64,000 bases of DNA from assembly GCA_963995505.1 (NCBI GenBank), contig OZ023184.1, positions 14,692,228 through 14,756,227 of the forward strand, in the 5' to 3' direction. Origin of the DNA: Hypericum androsaemum (taxonomy: Eukaryota; Streptophyta; Magnoliopsida; Malpighiales; Hypericaceae). Below, piece after piece: positions 1-17,829 of the stretch (positions are counted from its first letter, which is position 1; every line of letters begins with the position of its first letter). The translations under genes were made by a program, and so were the position numbers. The notes under the pieces were generated by a model, which was given only the letters and a program-made list of their open reading frames with translations, searched no databases and was not told where the DNA came from.

Positions 1-1138
1 CTAACAATCTCATTCCAACTTGGACGTTGCCTCAACCAATTCAAAGTCGACTTGTGATTGTACACAAAGATAGTGATCTTAGAACCCGAAGTAGCTGTCA
101 ATTTCATCTACGGCATTTCACAAATGTCCTTCAAAATCAAGTTGATGCAATGTGCAGCACACGGAGACCAAAAGATGCTCATATACTTTTCATTCAACAA
201 TTTCCCAGCTGCCTTATAGTTAGCTCCATTATCAGTCACAAGTTGAACAACATTATCAACACCCGCCCACTCAACAATCTCAGAAAATAAGTTACATAAT
301 GTTGGAGCATCTGAGATGAAACCCGAGGCATCAACGGACTTCACAAATGTGATCCCTTAGGACAAGAGATCAAAAAGTTGATCAATGGCCTTTGTCTACC
401 ATCCGTCCAACCATCCGTCATAATAGTGCATCCTGTGTCCTTCCAAACTTTTCTATAATCCTCAACAATCAACTCCACTGATTTTTTGGCATCTTTTAAC
501 AATCCAACACGCACAGCATGATATGATGGATGTTCATATCCATGGCCCATTGCAATACTCTTGTTAATAGCTACTTGCAAATAAGGCGACTTCAAAGCAT
601 TAAACGAAAGTCCAGCATCATAAAACCACATTCCCCAAGCCAAATCAGTGTCATGCAATCTTTCCTTACTTTGTAGTGCAGCTTTAATACCAGGTTGAGA
701 ATGGTCACGCACACCATGCTTAAAAAGCCTTTGAAAACTTGCATCAATACCTCTTTTCTTTGAAGGAGGTAGCAGTGGCATCGTAACTTCCTCACTATCG
801 ATACTCTCAAAGCTTCCCGACTTCTCCTTCAACTTCTTAGAATTCTCAGAATTTATACTTATAAGTTTTTCCCGTACATCACTTGCAACCTTTTTGCATA
901 TCTCAACGTCTCCTCTTACTCCCATCAAGTGTTGCTTGAACCTAGAAACTCCACCACCAGCAATAGTTTTTTGACAAAAGGTGCATTGAATTGATTTCTT
1001 ACCCGAATTATCGAGTAGAATTGCATATTCCCATGCCGCATCCCTCTTTTGTCTCACATTTGGAACATCGCTTGATTGTGTTGGAGTTTCGGCTTCCGAT
1101 TCAGGACGAATAGCTCCTGAGTTAGACATAATTATCAC
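1..1138 (-). pseudogene. hAT transposase pseudogene (BED zinc finger + DUF659), 3' end outside the window
   Basis: The ATG at 1138 opens a 265-residue frame. Residues about 30-85 carry a BED-type finger (CTFCQ, then a histidine in FKQHL and a cysteine in EICKK). It is followed by DUF659 hallmarks, including MTDGWTDG and LINFLISCPKG. At about 344-350 one base appears to be missing; the DUF659 reading then resumes in another frame (KSVDASG, VTDNGANYKAAG, WSPCAAHCINLIL). An in-frame TAG follows at 108-110, and beyond it the hAT reading continues (FVYNHKSTLNWLR) to the window edge. The copy therefore has at least one frameshift and one nonsense codon and cannot encode a full transposase. The C-terminal dimerisation domain would lie left of position 1. 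Confidence 0.85.
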
Positions 1139-1234
1139 CTATCAATAATCAATCAAACATGCAAGAAACCACATAAGAGTCCAGCCATTCAAAAACCCAG
1201 AAACCCAGCAATTGCAGAAGCCAGAAGCATCGAT

Positions 1235-1510
1235 CAAGAGACCACCCAATCGATTCGAAATCCAAAAATGCAAGAGACCACCCAATCGATTCAAAACCCA
1301 GAAATGCAAGAGACCACCCAACGAAGCCAACGAAACCCTCGGGGATGGGTCGATTCAAAATCAAACGAAGCCCAGAAACAACCTAACGAAGCCAACAAAA
1401 CCCTCGGGGACGGGATGCAAGAGACAACCTAACGGAGCCAACAAAACCCAGAAACTAATCGATTTAATGAAACCTAACGAAGCCAACGAAACCCAGCAAT
1501 TACAAACCGC
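1235..1510. repeat. Short tandem repeats in the hAT leader
   Basis: A 36-bp unit starting CAAGAGACCACCCAATCGAT occurs about 2.4 times at 1235-1322. It is followed by four looser copies of an ACGAAGCCAACGAAACCC motif to about 1500, then a run of 13 G and a GA tract (1559-1580). Frames on both strands give low-complexity peptides only, so I treat it as non-coding leader of the transposon. Confidence 0.6.
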
Positions 1511-2000
1511 AGACTCACAGAACTCGTTGCCGAAGCTGGTCGAACGGAGCTACCTGATGGGGGGGGGGGGGAGAGAGAGGAGCTACCTGAAGGGAGCGGA
1601 GCTGAGGCCGGAAGCTGGTCGCCGGAGTCGGTCCACGGAACTCGTCGCCGACGTTGGGGAGCGCAGAACTCGGAAATCGCCGGCTTAGGGTTCTTCAATT
1701 TTTGTGTCGGGGACGACGGGGAGAGAGAAATCTCAGAAAATGGTTAATTGTTTTGTTTGTAACTTTTTATGTTTTGTAATAAACGACAGCCAAGCCGAAC
1801 GACAATTTTTTCAAACCAACTTTACGAACCCGTAATTTCTGGGTCATTTTCCTAGTCTAACCACCCGGTCGAACCAGATTTTGGCCGGTTAGTAAGGTTG
1901 GCAAATTAGCGTGCAAATCCGGTACGCCTTTGTTACCGAATCGCAGTTCGACCGGTTCGACCGACGGTCGGACCGCGTATTTAAAAACCTTGCCAAAAAC

Positions 2001-2378
2001 CAACTAGCACTTAAATATTTTTTGTTAGGAGAATTTTGTGACCTTTTAAAAATACTTTATCTGATTCGAACTTGAATTAGTCATTCAAATAAGTCTGGAT
2101 ATCCAATATTATAAACAAAAAAATTTTATTGAAAATTTTAAAATTTTATTCATAAAAAATACAATAATATTAAATATTTAGTACTAAAAAGTTTTTCTCT
2201 ACCAAAATTCGGATTAGTCAGCGCATTAGTATCCGAACGTGGTTACCAAAACAATCTACCTTCCAAATAAAAGTTGTGTACGTATCTCCTCCTCCCTGTA
2301 CCAAGTCCCACCGGTCCGACCTTCTAACTGAACTCTCTCTCTGTCTCCGGTAAGAAGACGAAAGAAGAAGGAAAAAAA
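2001..2378 (+). promoter_or_regulatory. DLD upstream region and 5' leader
   Basis: The first 250 bases are AT-rich. A pyrimidine-rich CT stretch (about 2325-2347) and a purine-rich stretch then run into the ATG at 2379, as is usual for a plant 5' leader. I see no convincing TATA box. The transposon end at 1992 leaves fewer than 390 bp between the hAT element and the start codon. Confidence 0.45.
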
Positions 2379-5300
2379 ATGTCATCTTTCTCCTCGTGGT
2401 TGTCTCGCCTTCGCTCAGGTTCCCGCTCTCCTCTCTTCTCGAGACCCAATACCCATCTCCGCAACCTCGGAGCCCAGGCCAGTGGAGCCACCGGCCACCT
2501 CATCGGCTCCGAGCCGGCCGGAAAGACCGAGCCTTTCGCGCTGTCTCTTCTCTCTCTCCCGCTCGCCGTCGCTGCTGGGTTGCTCTCCTTCCAGTTCCAG
2601 TCTCGCCCTTCCTCCTCTTGTGATGGGTCCAACTCTGATCCCCGGTATTGATTCCCAAGTTCGTGTCTTTATTGATGTTTGGTGCTGTTTTGTGTGTGTG
2701 TGTGTGTGTTGTTTTAGTGAACTTGGAAATGGGCAAGCTTGTGTTTTTAGAGTTTTTAGGTGTTTGTGGGTTGGTTGGTTGGTTAACATTTTCAGTGATG
2801 GGGTTTTCCAGGATTGGAGGTAAATCCAGCACTGAGTTTGTGGTGAAGGGTTCTCACAAGGAGCTCTCTCGGGAGTTTATCGATGAACTCAAGTCTATCT
2901 GTCAGGTTGCATTCGAGCTTTAAGCGAATATGTGGTTTTGTGCTATATTTGCTGTTTCGCATAGGTTCGGAAGATGCGAGGTTGTTTATTTTAGTGTCGA
3001 CTTGGTTGTTTGGACAATTAATGGAGTTTCAACGGGATGGACGGGTGCTCTGCATTAGAATGAGAACAGGGTCTCACTTTGTCTGCTATGGGGATTGCTT
3101 CGTGTTTATCTGATGCTTGCTCTCTGGTTCTAACGCTTTGTCCAAAATTGAAATTACGATGATTTTGCCTAGCTGGATCTGCTAAAAGGCTCATGGATAT
3201 TGTTTTTCTGGTGCAGGATAACATGACGACAGACTATGATGAGAGGTACTTCCATGGGAAGCCACAAAATAGCTTTCACAAAGCTATAAATGTCCCTGAC
3301 GTGGTTGTCTACCCCAGGTACCCTTCATTCTAGATCCTTAATTTACCACCTCTGGTGGCTTTTCTTTCCGGTAATTTTGGTTGCTGCATAAATCTTATTA
3401 AAAAGTCTCCGATTGAAGTGAATTCCTTGTCTGCATCTTCTTCTTTCGTATCAGTATTGTGAGGTAAACTCAGTGAAACTGGTATTGGCTCCTAATTAAT
3501 AAATTATTATGCATGGTGTGAGAAACGTGCTTTGTTCAGCAACCACTGCCACTTTAGTGGTTGCTCTTCAATGTAGCGGGAAGGCTCTGACAAACTATTT
3601 GAAGAGAGCGTTTAACTTCTTTTTGAATAAAAAGAGATGATTTGACATGGAAAATGAAATTCATGCAACAAGAATTGGTATGCTTAACTCTGATATGTGG
3701 AGCTCTTACGTGGCAGCAGAACTTAACTCTTGACCGGCTCCTCATTTTTGTTCTCGTAGAAAATGCTTTTCTCAAGTAAGCTATTTGCAAATATTGCAGC
3801 TGCGCTATGTATACGTGAGAGAAGTTTCAGCACTTCTATGCTACTTTATGAACTTTTAAACGTCCTTTTTATCCAAACGTATGGGTGGTGTGTGCTTTGA
3901 GACTTGCAAATACTTTGTTTCATTTGCAACTGGTCATTGGTGCTGAGGACATTTAAAGCTTAGATCAAGTTGAGAGACCTTCACCTTTTTTTTTCAATAA
4001 ATTCTGATTGGAGGAAATCCTGTCTAAACGATGAATGGTGTTTTTCCCAAAAAAATATGGTAAAATATAGTCGGTGACTCGGTGGATGCAGGTCTGAAGA
4101 AGAAGTCTCCAAGATTGTCAAATGTTGCAACAGGCATAAGGTCCTCTCTTTCTATGAGCTTATGAAAGGTGTCGCAGGAAATTACTAGATTTTGGTCTGT
4201 CTTTCCTCTTTTTGCTTGTTTGACCTTGAAGCATCCCTCCTTCCCTTGTACAAGCTATCTGTTTACATCTTATCGTTATTATGTGGATGAATACATTTTA
4301 ATATTAATGTTTTCTTTTTCGTGGTTGTCTTTATCATAAATGTCTTCTCTTTGTTGTTTCCATAATATCGACATTTCTCTTTTATGCAATGGTTTCACAT
4401 CCTTGCTTTTACTCTTTGGAGTCAACATGCCAGTTAGATGTTGATAGTGGATTGTCAACAAAAAGTTCAATTTTCCCCTTTTTCCTAACAAGTAAGTAGT
4501 GATCCAGGTTACCTTTTTCTGTCAGGCCCCTATAGTCCCATATGGTGGAGCTACATCAATTGAAGGCCATACTTTAGCACCTCATGGCGGTATTTGCATT
4601 GACATGTCGTTGATGAAGGTGAGGATAACTCAGTTCATCTGTGATGTTAATATTGCTGCCTTTTGGAATAGACAGCCTAGTGCATGCTATTCTTAAACTT
4701 TCGACCAGAAATCCTTGAGACTAAGATAAGTGTTTTTCTTTGTAAATATTTGGCAGAAAAAAGATGAATATGTGGTCTCAAATTCCGGAAAACTTTGCAC
4801 ATTTCATTACACTTGAAACTCTCACGGTGATAAATAATTTATATTGCCGAATAGGCGAAAAAATTCCCCTAATTCTAAACGGAACTATGTTTGCTAAATG
4901 TTTGCTCAACATTGAGTTCTTAACTTTTTTGGCCTAATCAAAACTCTGCACTATGGATACATGATCGTCATAGAGATAGTTTTGCGGCAATGTAAACACA
5001 AATATAGGTTGATCATGTGTTTTCCTTCTTTTACATGAAATTCCTGCTACCTCACCCATTCAAGCATTAGAGAGTTAAGGCGTTACATGAGGCAGACATG
5101 GATGTGGTTGTTGAGCCTGGAATCGGGTGGATGGATCTTAATGAATACTTGGAGCCCTATGGCCTATTCTTTCCCCTTGATCCAGGTATGTTATTTTGTC
5201 TCTAGGTCTCATAAAAGATGATCGTCGGATGATCAAGAGATTGCATGTTAAGCTGATCTAACATTTTGGTTTTAATCCTTGTTGTCTGAAATTCGCTTTG

Positions 5301-8300
5301 ATGTACAAAGCGTTGTAGAGCTTCTTTTTCTAGTTTGGATTGCATTTGTGCATTATGAGAATTTTTTCTACCTACAATTGTACCACCAATCTGCCGCACG
5401 ATAGAGCAAACAACCTACTCCTTAGTTGCTGTATAAACTACACTACTGGTGGTGTTCTAACATAGATTTACTTTCATGAAACTTGTACAATCAGGGCCTG
5501 GTGCGACCATTGGTGGGATGTGTGCTACTCGCTGCTCTGGCTCCTTGGCTGTGAGGTGCATCCTTTTTGACAAGTGCATGATAGAGCTCTTTTTTTTTCA
5601 TTTTCTGAATGAACAATGTCGTCAACATCCAACTAATGAATGTTGTATTTAACATGTAGGTACGGAACTATGCGAGATAATGTGATCAGTCTAAAGGTTG
5701 GCCTCTGTTAACTCGAATATCCTGTCGACTTCTAAATGCTCTACTTATGCTCTTTGTGATCCAGGTAGTTCTTCCAAATGGCGAGGTTGTGAAGACTGCT
5801 TCTCGTGCTCGGAAGAGTGCAGCTGGGTACGACTTCATATACTTACAGATTATAATGGTCAGGTTCTCCAAATATTAGGGAGTAATTTAACAATATTCTG
5901 ATTTTCATGTAGATATGATTTGACACGACTGATGATCGGGAGTGAAGGAACTCTTGGTGTTATAACAGAGGTCACATTGCGACTTCAGAAAATTCCGCAG
6001 CACTCAATGGTACCCATCCTTTGTTGACATTATATTTATGCACCTATCCTGCCTTTTTCTACCTAAAAGACATCTACTGTATGTATATATTTGTGGTTGG
6101 ATTATCTGTTCTTTGAATCTCCATGTCGTACAGATACCTAGTTGGCACTTCTCCTCAATCCAACGGGATAGAGCTTCCAAGAGAAAAAAGCATAGTAGTT
6201 TTACCAAGTCCAAAATTTGTTTGGTCAAGCCAAAAAAAAATGATTTCATTATATTAGGCACCTGATTAACGTCTTAATCCTTCTCTTAGACAAAGGATGT
6301 CTAATGGTGGTTATGTATTCAGATTGATGATGTAGACTTCGGTTCTGCATTACGTCTTCCTTCTTGGGCTCTTCACCTAGACAACAAATATTTTACTATC
6401 TTAAACGCTCGTGCTTACCTCACCGGACTTGCATTACAGGTTGCAATGTGCAATTTCCCTACTGTCAAAGATGCAGCAGATGTTGCCATTGCTACTATGC
6501 TGTCCGGCATACAGGTAGTATAATTTGCCTCCACTATGCTAATATCCGAACTTGGTCAAATGGCTTCGCATCTACAGTCATGCACTTAATGTTTTCCCAT
6601 ATTAGGTGTCAAGGGTAGAGCTATTGGATGAGGTTCAGGTGAGGGCTGTAAATATCGCCAATGGAAAAAGTTTACCAGAAGCCCCCACATTGATGTTCGA
6701 ATTTATTGGAACAGGTGAGCTGGAACTCTTATCTTGTGTGCTTCTAGGATAATCTGATTAATGACGGTTTGTTATGAAAGATTTCAGATTACCCACCTCA
6801 TCACTTGGAAATTGAATTTTATTATCTCAGTGTGTTAACTTTTATTCTTAATACATGACTATCCTCTGGAAGTTAGAAAGTGGAGGAGAGGAAGAGAAGA
6901 ATCAAGAAAGTTTTCCATATCAATTGTGATAAGGGAAAGATAATAGATCCTGTGGAAATGCGTTTCTCCGAGTATTGAGAGCTCGCTCTTAGGTGTGGCG
7001 GGATTCTCCAAGTACTCTCTGCTACCTTTCTCTTACTGCGTTTGTGTTTGTTTTATAGAGGCATATGCGCGTGAACAAACACAGATTGTTCAAAAGATCG
7101 TCGCCGAGCACAATGGTTCTGATTTTGTCTTTGCTGAAGATCCTGATGCCAAAAAGGAACTTTGGAAGGTTAGCTACCTGGCTGATAAGTTTAGATTCTT
7201 GTTTCTTGTGGAAGGTAGACTGGAGGCTCTATGGGATGATGTAGTTCACTTTTTTTTTTGCTTTGACCCACAGATAAGGAAGGAAGCTCTCTGGGCATGT
7301 TTCGCAATGGAGCCGAAGTACGAGGCAATGATATCAGTAAGTGGGTTTCTTCTTGTTTTTGGATTGCACGCATTTTCCTGACATCAATTATTGTGTGCAT
7401 ATCTCTCATCTATGCCCTGTTGTTTAGCTTGGGTTCATTTTCATCTCGTAATATTAAAAATTTCTTCTGGTTGTTATATCTTGATCACATCTTATTTGTA
7501 TTAGGATGTGTGTGTTCCCCTTTCTCGGTTGGCAGAGCTGATATCGATATCCAAAACAGAGCTTGATGCATCACCATTGATTTGGTATGAAGGATTTCTG
7601 CAAGCTGATTTTCTTTTGGCTGTTCTTCAGAGTGATTGTAATGAAAAAAAGTTCCTCTTTGTCCAAACAAAAGCACGGTAATTGCTCATGCCGGTGATGG
7701 GAATTTCCATACGGTGATCCTTTTTGACCCTAGTAGTGAAGAGCATCGGCGTGAAGCCGAGAGACTAAACCAATTTATGGTCTACACTGCTCTATCAATG
7801 GAAGGTAACTTCTCTTACAAGAAGATTCTATTTATTCAACTCCCAGCTGCTTCCTCCATATGATCAAGAATGTGGGAAGGAGCTTGCAGGACAGGATCTT
7901 TGTTTCATGTTCTCATTTTCGTTCTATTTTTTTTCTGGTGGCTTGTGCAATGTTGAGCAGGAACGTGTACCGGTGAGCATGGAGTCGGCACCGGGAAAAT
8001 GAAGGTACGATCCGCTTCTGCTTTTATGTTAATGGTAGTCAGAATTTAGGAAATCTGTCCAAAGGGAATACCTCTTGATATACGAGATCGAACATTCTTC
8101 TCGGAGGTCTTTAGCTCAAACCATCGATGATGAAATGCGATCGTTTATCTTTCTTATTAGTTGGCGACATCAGGGGGGGTCACCTTGGTTTTTCTCGAGT
8201 GCATTTAGATTACACTCCAGTTGGAAATTCATGCTCACCTTACTGCTGTTAACTTATATCCAGTATCTCGAGAAGGAACTCGGAGTGGAGGCCTTGAGGA

Positions 8301-8383
8301 CAATGAAAAGAATCAAAATGGCTTTGGACCCTAACGAAATTATGAATCCCGGAAAGCTCATCCCTCCTCATGTTTGCTTTTGA
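2379..8383 (+). CDS. DLD: D-lactate dehydrogenase (cytochrome), mitochondrial, 18 exons
   Basis: Flavoenzyme that oxidises D-lactate, the end product of the glyoxalase route for methylglyoxal, passing electrons to cytochrome c in mitochondria. Exons by frame and GT-AG signals: 2379-2644, 2812-2905, 3217-3317, 4092-4140, 4526-4618, 5071-5185, 5495-5555, 5660-5696, 5765-5826, 5913-6009, 6440-6514, 6606-6714, 7059-7168, 7274-7336, 7505-7584, 7674-7804, 7961-8004, 8264-8383. They sum to 1,707 nt, 568 residues, essentially the length of the Arabidopsis protein. The first ~85 residues are Arg/Ser-rich with a hydrophobic stretch, fitting a transit peptide. FAD (PCMH) motifs are [10 protein letters not shown] (176-185), GPGATIGGM (240-248) and [20 protein letters not shown] (476-483) and EHGVGTGK (520-527) are in the C-terminal domain. 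No break is seen; all 18 exons join in frame. Confidence 0.95.
2691..2709. repeat. (TG)n microsatellite in DLD intron 1
   Basis: About nine TG dinucleotides lie in the 167-bp first intron, midway between donor and acceptor. Confidence 0.85.
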
Positions 8384-10583
8384 GTTCGCCTTCGCTGCAT
8401 CTTGGGCGGGAAGTTTACACCGGTGTTAATTCATCGGTCGAAGCGACGGTCGACGGTCGACGGTCGAAGAGATAAGTGCCTTCGTCTTCTTACACCTCCC
8501 GCTGCTACCTACCCTGCAAGGTTCTGCTTAGCACTGATGCGATGCAATAGGTGACTATCTGCAATATGTCTGTCATCTACTAAAAGCTTTGATTTTTTTT
8601 CCTTAATTTGATAAACTATTCTCCAATACATACAAACATATAACAAAATGGATAATAATATGAGCTGGTTTAAGTTTTATGTACCAGAAAGGCTTTTCGC
8701 GTCTGACAGTGTCATTCCGGGGGTTTGAACTCCGGACCTCCTCTCCTGTTCGAGGAAGTTTTTACCAATCAAGATGGACCCAACAACTTGCAGTTAGGGA
8801 TATGCATCGCATTAATGCATTGGTCGTAGATTAGTGGACATGATATGATATTTAGGATAAAGACAAGATGCTTCTCTGGGTCAAAGCAAGGATAGGTCTA
8901 AACTTGTCTTTTATGCAACCAAATAAATTTGCGAACCTCTTGCCCTAACTATTACTAGTCAGGATGCATTGATATAAGAAAAAGTCAACGCCTAAGTTTG
9001 TGATAAAGGACAAGAGGAGAAAGGACAAATTTGCGGTCAAAGAGCCAAGCAAAAAGAAGATTTTAATAAGTGCTTTGTTTTTCCTTGCAATGCAAGATCC
9101 TGAAAGATAAGTATTGAGACTTTGCTGCGTAAGGATTGATGTATTGATTGAGTTCGAGTCTCACCGATGTAAAAAAATCATCCAGAAGTCATTTCTCCCA
9201 AAACCAAAGCTTTCATTAAAAAATCCATGAAAAATTTGTCAACTATCCAATTAATTTTTGGATCCGCCTGAAAGAGACGGGATAAGATTTCCTCTTTTTC
9301 TCAATTTGCTCTTATTTCTCGGTCAATGCATGCAATTGGAGAAATTCAGAATAATGAAATCTTTATAAAAAAAATCTGAAACCCAACCAACGTGGAAGAC
9401 AAAAAGCTTCTGTATTTGATTAACCAGCAGTTTTTAGATGGACCAAAAATTTATTATGTAAACACCATTCCTATTTTTTTTATATAAATTGATTTTTTTG
9501 AACATTACTGTACTAGAAATTAAATCCTAGTGACTAATATATCTCATTGTTCCTAGATTATCACATCGTTAGTTGCGAATGTGATAAGTTCATTTTAGAA
9601 AATTTATATACCTAATATCTTCAAAATTTTAACATGATAACAAAACAGATTGATACCTGTGACCCATTATTACATAAACGACCGACGACCGTTGAGCCAA
9701 CAACTTCACATTGATTGTTTAACTTAGATAAGATCGGCAATTGTGTTCCCGATTTTATCGGGGGGAAAAACCTAGACTATTAGTTCTGTCTCCATTTCGA
9801 TGCAGCAAGCAAGATTATTCGAATTCAGGAAAATTGTAAAAAAATGTGCGAGTAGATAGATAGATTTGAATTAAAAAGTCGCTTATTGTCTTCAATTACG
9901 CTCTGGTCACCCTGTTTGTTTCTTAATTCAAATTAGAAACAAATGACTAAACGAATGCACGCAATGTAACATGGCTGCCAAGACAAAAGAAATCCTTAAA
10001 AATTGATGTCAGTTTCTTTAATGTAAGCAGCTATGATATTTTACTCTTACACTAAGGTAAACTTCAAGGTCTGTCTACTTTGAGATGTCATACATATGAC
10101 TTCCGTTTATAATTATGGTAACTTCAAGGTCTATTGTAATCTGTCTGCTGAAATGTCAAATTTTTCGAAACTATTTTTATGTGGATACCCATTAGATTAA
10201 CTAACTAAGTTTGAGTTAGGTTATACTTTATAAAGTGATAAAACACCCCTACCGAATTTTGCAGATGCATCGGTACTTAAACTCAAAATATTTATCTAAC
10301 ACTTGATGGGTATGATGGCAACGGATTCTACCTCATTTCTCAGAGGTCGGTGGGTCAATTCTCACTTCTTGCAAAATAAAATTTTTTTTTGGAAAGAGAA
10401 CAAAGCTCAATGACATTTAGAGTCCCGAGATTTAGATCAACCTGCCTAAATTTTCCTTAAAAAAATTCAAAATATTGCTGTCACTTATAATATGGTAACG
10501 TCAAGTTTGATTTCTTTTTGGCGAAAGGTCAAATTTCTGCCTTGCACTTATCATATGGTAACTTCAAGTTCTACTCATCGGAG

Positions 10584-10757
10584 TTGGATTGAGTGGGGAC
10601 AATACTTGTCCCTACTGAAATGGATCAAGTGATTTTGATTATAGACATGGATTTTAATGATTGTCAGATTTATACATACAATTTTTAATAAAATCTGATG
10701 GTCCAAACGAAATTTCCTCCGCAGGGAAGACTATTATATTGTCCCCACTCAATCCAA
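10584..10757. mobile_element. Small inverted-repeat element (MITE-like, 174 bp)
   Basis: The two ends are perfect 21-bp inverted repeats starting TTGGATTGAGTGGGGACAAT. The interior is AT-rich and non-coding. The flanks carry only a rough direct repeat (CTACTCATCGG and CTACTCGTCTG), so superfamily and true boundaries remain open. Confidence 0.55.
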
Positions 10758-11029
10758 GACCCTACTCGTCTGTCATGAGATCTCTTACCTATGAGGTAAT
10801 CAGGATTCTGGCCACGTAGCACTAATTTTTAAGAATTCAGAAAATACAAGCAGTATCTTCCAAGTACACGTAATTTGGTAAAGACCATCTTCTTGGAACT
10901 TGGGAGGTCCTTAAAACATTAATTCGTTATTTCTCTAACGTTGATATGCACGTAATTTCCCAATTTAAAGCAGCTGGTAATTTTATTTTTGAATAAAAGC
11001 TCAGGTTGGATGCTTATTTATCCAAAATG

Positions 11030-11600
11030 TATACTTGCATTGCATCCACTAAGTACTTTATATTTTTTTAAATTAACATTATGCACTTTTTAAAATGGGA
11101 CAATTAATAATTTTTTGTGACCAGTGACATGCAGTCATCCTAAATGACATACATATTAACGTAAATATGCCACTCAATTGTTTTAATGACAATGTCACAT
11201 CATCATATTTTTCCTAAATTATTTGCACACTTGTTTTAAAAACTAGATAAACTTTCAACTAGCTTTTTGGGTCCATGTCCTCTCTTAGCGGCACAACCCA
11301 ACCTAGCCTTGAAAAAGAGAGGGAGGTCGGCGGAGGGCTTTACGGCGACGACAAATTGTTTTTTTCTCTCTAAATTTTTATGTAATATTATCAAAAAATA
11401 TTACATTAATAACGTAAAAAAATGATGTCGTGACAACTTTTTTTATTAAAAAAATAAGATGATTTAAACATGTATGTCATTTACAAGATAATAGTGAACC
11501 ACTTGTTATCGAAAAATTAGTCATAATATGTTAAGTGTCTTATTTTGAAAAGTATATGAAGTCAGGTGCACCAATTTCTAGTACATTATATTACTTGTTC
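11030..11600. repeat. Diverged inverted-repeat segment
   Basis: Sequence around 11050-11165 is loosely matched in reverse complement by 11400-11585, for example around an AAATGACATACAT core on both sides. It looks like an old miniature element with decayed long ends. Boundaries are approximate and no target duplication was found. Confidence 0.35.
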
Positions 11601-12466
11601 CAATTGTAAATGTATATGATGTTAATTAAACAAAAGAAGAGTATGAAGTATTAACAGTACATTTGAAATAATTAGAAGAAGCAAAATCACCTTAATCTTT
11701 TTGGGGACAAACAGCGAGTAGTCAATTAATAAGACAAAAATCAATGTTTATAAATGGCTTTAAAATTTCAAATACATGTCGGCATTAGGATAATTTCACT
11801 TAGAAAAAACGTGTACCTCGTTAGAAAACTCGAACGCCAGCTTAATTAACCGCGTGGACAAAGGTCACAATCAATGTTTTCTTTTTTGTTAACCATTCAA
11901 CGTCAATTCACCAAATTATGATAACAATCCGTAGTCACCTCTTTCCTTCCATTCTTAATAAAAAGGTTGGTCCAATTGTTAACATATTTGAATTTTTTTG
12001 AAGTATGATAGTGAGTTGCCAAAAGACATTCGACCTAATAACACAAAAAGTAGATGAATGTATACTTACAACAACAAACAATACCGAGAACATACACTAC
12101 TACAAGAACCGTTTATTTTATCCGATAATATAATCAACTATGAATTTAATCATTTTTCAAAGCTATAACATTTATTGTGAAATCTTAATCTACCTCCTTC
12201 CAGAGTGCAAATAAAGACACTAATTTTCAACCTTGAAAACTAACAAACATTAATCATCAGCCAATCAGACACAGACACCTCATCTATCCATGGCCCTTGT
12301 TGATCATGACGATAAGATAAGCCAATAGCCATGAATGTGCAATACCTCATCAGTCACCAATAAATTTTACAAAATTTTTGAACTCAAAATTTTCTTACGA
12401 AAATTCAAGTCACTTATCATTTTTATCTTTATTTTCTTTACACTAATAAACCACCTCCTAATCCCC

Positions 12467-12474
12467 TATAAATA
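12467..12474 (+). promoter_or_regulatory. TATA box of the first carboxylesterase gene
   Basis: TATAAATA stands about 90 bp before the ATG at 12565, in a CT-rich context, at normal plant spacing for a short 5' leader. Confidence 0.65.
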
Positions 12475-12489
12475 CCCTCCTCCAAATGA

Positions 12490-17026
<4,537 letters not shown>

Positions 17027-17661
17027 ACAAAAGGAAAAAGGCACGCGTGTTCCGTTTTGTCTTTTCTGTGACAGAGGTTTTCAAATTCACTCATAAAAAA
17101 TGCACTGTAGGTACTAAAAGGGTTTTTTCCAAAATAAAATGTATATTGTTGTATCTTCTCTAGTTAGTCTGTGCTTAGATATTAGTCGGTCTAAGGGTCA
17201 GGTTTAAGGTTCCTACGGTTTGGATTTTGCCTTTTGTGCCTTGGTAGGTATATTGCGAGTGGTGAACCTAGATTAAATATTATGGTTGTTTGCGCAAGAG
17301 CGTCGAGTTATTAATGTCTAGTGGAATAACATTCGGTGAGACTTTTTAAATCATATGGTAATTGTTTGTAAATCGACGCAGAAAGGGTAAAGAGAATATA
17401 GTCTAGCGGTACAAGACGTTGTGAATTTCAAAGAGGTTCAAGGTTTAAGTCTTGGCGTGGTATAAAAATTTACCTCAAAAATAAAAAATCGACGTAGCTC
17501 CACCATAAATTTCTGAGCTTCAACTCAAATGAGGTTATTTTGGCGGGTATTACCAACATTATAGCTTATCCTTGAATATTGTATGTTCATTTGTCCGTAA
17601 CTCTAGTTTAATCAGAGAGCTCGAGTCCGACAGGATTTCGTTAAAGCAGAATATCTTCGGT
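17027..17661. other. 3' flank of carboxylesterase a with a SINE-like stretch
   Basis: No gene. Near 17396-17490 a segment begins TAGTCTAGCGGTACAAG (A-box-like), continues to GGTTCAAGGTTTAAGTC (B-box-like) and ends in TATAAAAATTTACC. A similar arrangement occurs near 41925-42025. This suggests a tRNA-derived SINE family, but no target duplication is visible. Confidence 0.4.
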
Positions 17662-17666
17662 ATGAC

Positions 17667-17829
17667 TGTTAAGTTTGGTGAGATCGAGCTAGAATAATAA
17701 TAGTTTAAAAGAAAGATTCAAAAAGGAAGAACTCAGAGAAAGAGAGAGGATGGCGAGAAAAGGGTTGGCTCATTTTCATTAATCTTTTCTCTGTTCTTAA
17801 AAGTTGAAATCACCACTTCTTTCAATGTT
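17667..17829 (-). repeat. Truncated outer LTR of the Copia block
   Basis: It matches the first ~163 bp of the complete LTRs, with two differences near 17700, then joins directly to gag sequence. The junction shows a shared TGTT (17826-17829), as expected for a deletion through microhomology. Confidence 0.88.

Larger units (their letters stand above)
1..1992 (-). mobile_element. hAT-superfamily DNA transposon, 5' part, continuing off the left edge
   Basis: The block consists of a BED-finger/DUF659 transposase pseudogene, a repeat-rich leader and a terminal end near 1992. Read on the minus strand the end begins CAAGGTTTTTAAATACGCGG and continues into CCGACC/GGTCGG motifs. This start resembles the CAATGTTTT ends of the miniature elements at 13455-13971 and 40495-41095. 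The 8 bases outside the end (CCAAAAAC, 1993-2000) would be one copy of the target duplication, but the other copy lies outside the window, so the boundary rests on similarity to those elements. Confidence 0.7.
8384..12466. other. Intergenic spacer between DLD and the first carboxylesterase
   Basis: No supportable gene in about 4 kb. It starts with the DLD 3' untranslated region, which includes a short GGTCGACGGTCGAC-type repeat near 8440-8470. The rest is AT-rich. Diverged copies of a TATGGTAACTTCAAGGTCT-like motif recur near 10052, 10117, 10494 and 10556. Short stretches resembling tRNA-type B boxes (near 8725, 9155, 10350) may be worn SINEs, but no complete element can be drawn. Confidence 0.6.

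Noticed and set aside
1212..1688. 158-residue plus-strand frame
   Set aside because: It is built from the tandem repeats and GA tract of the transposon leader; no domain and no gene context.
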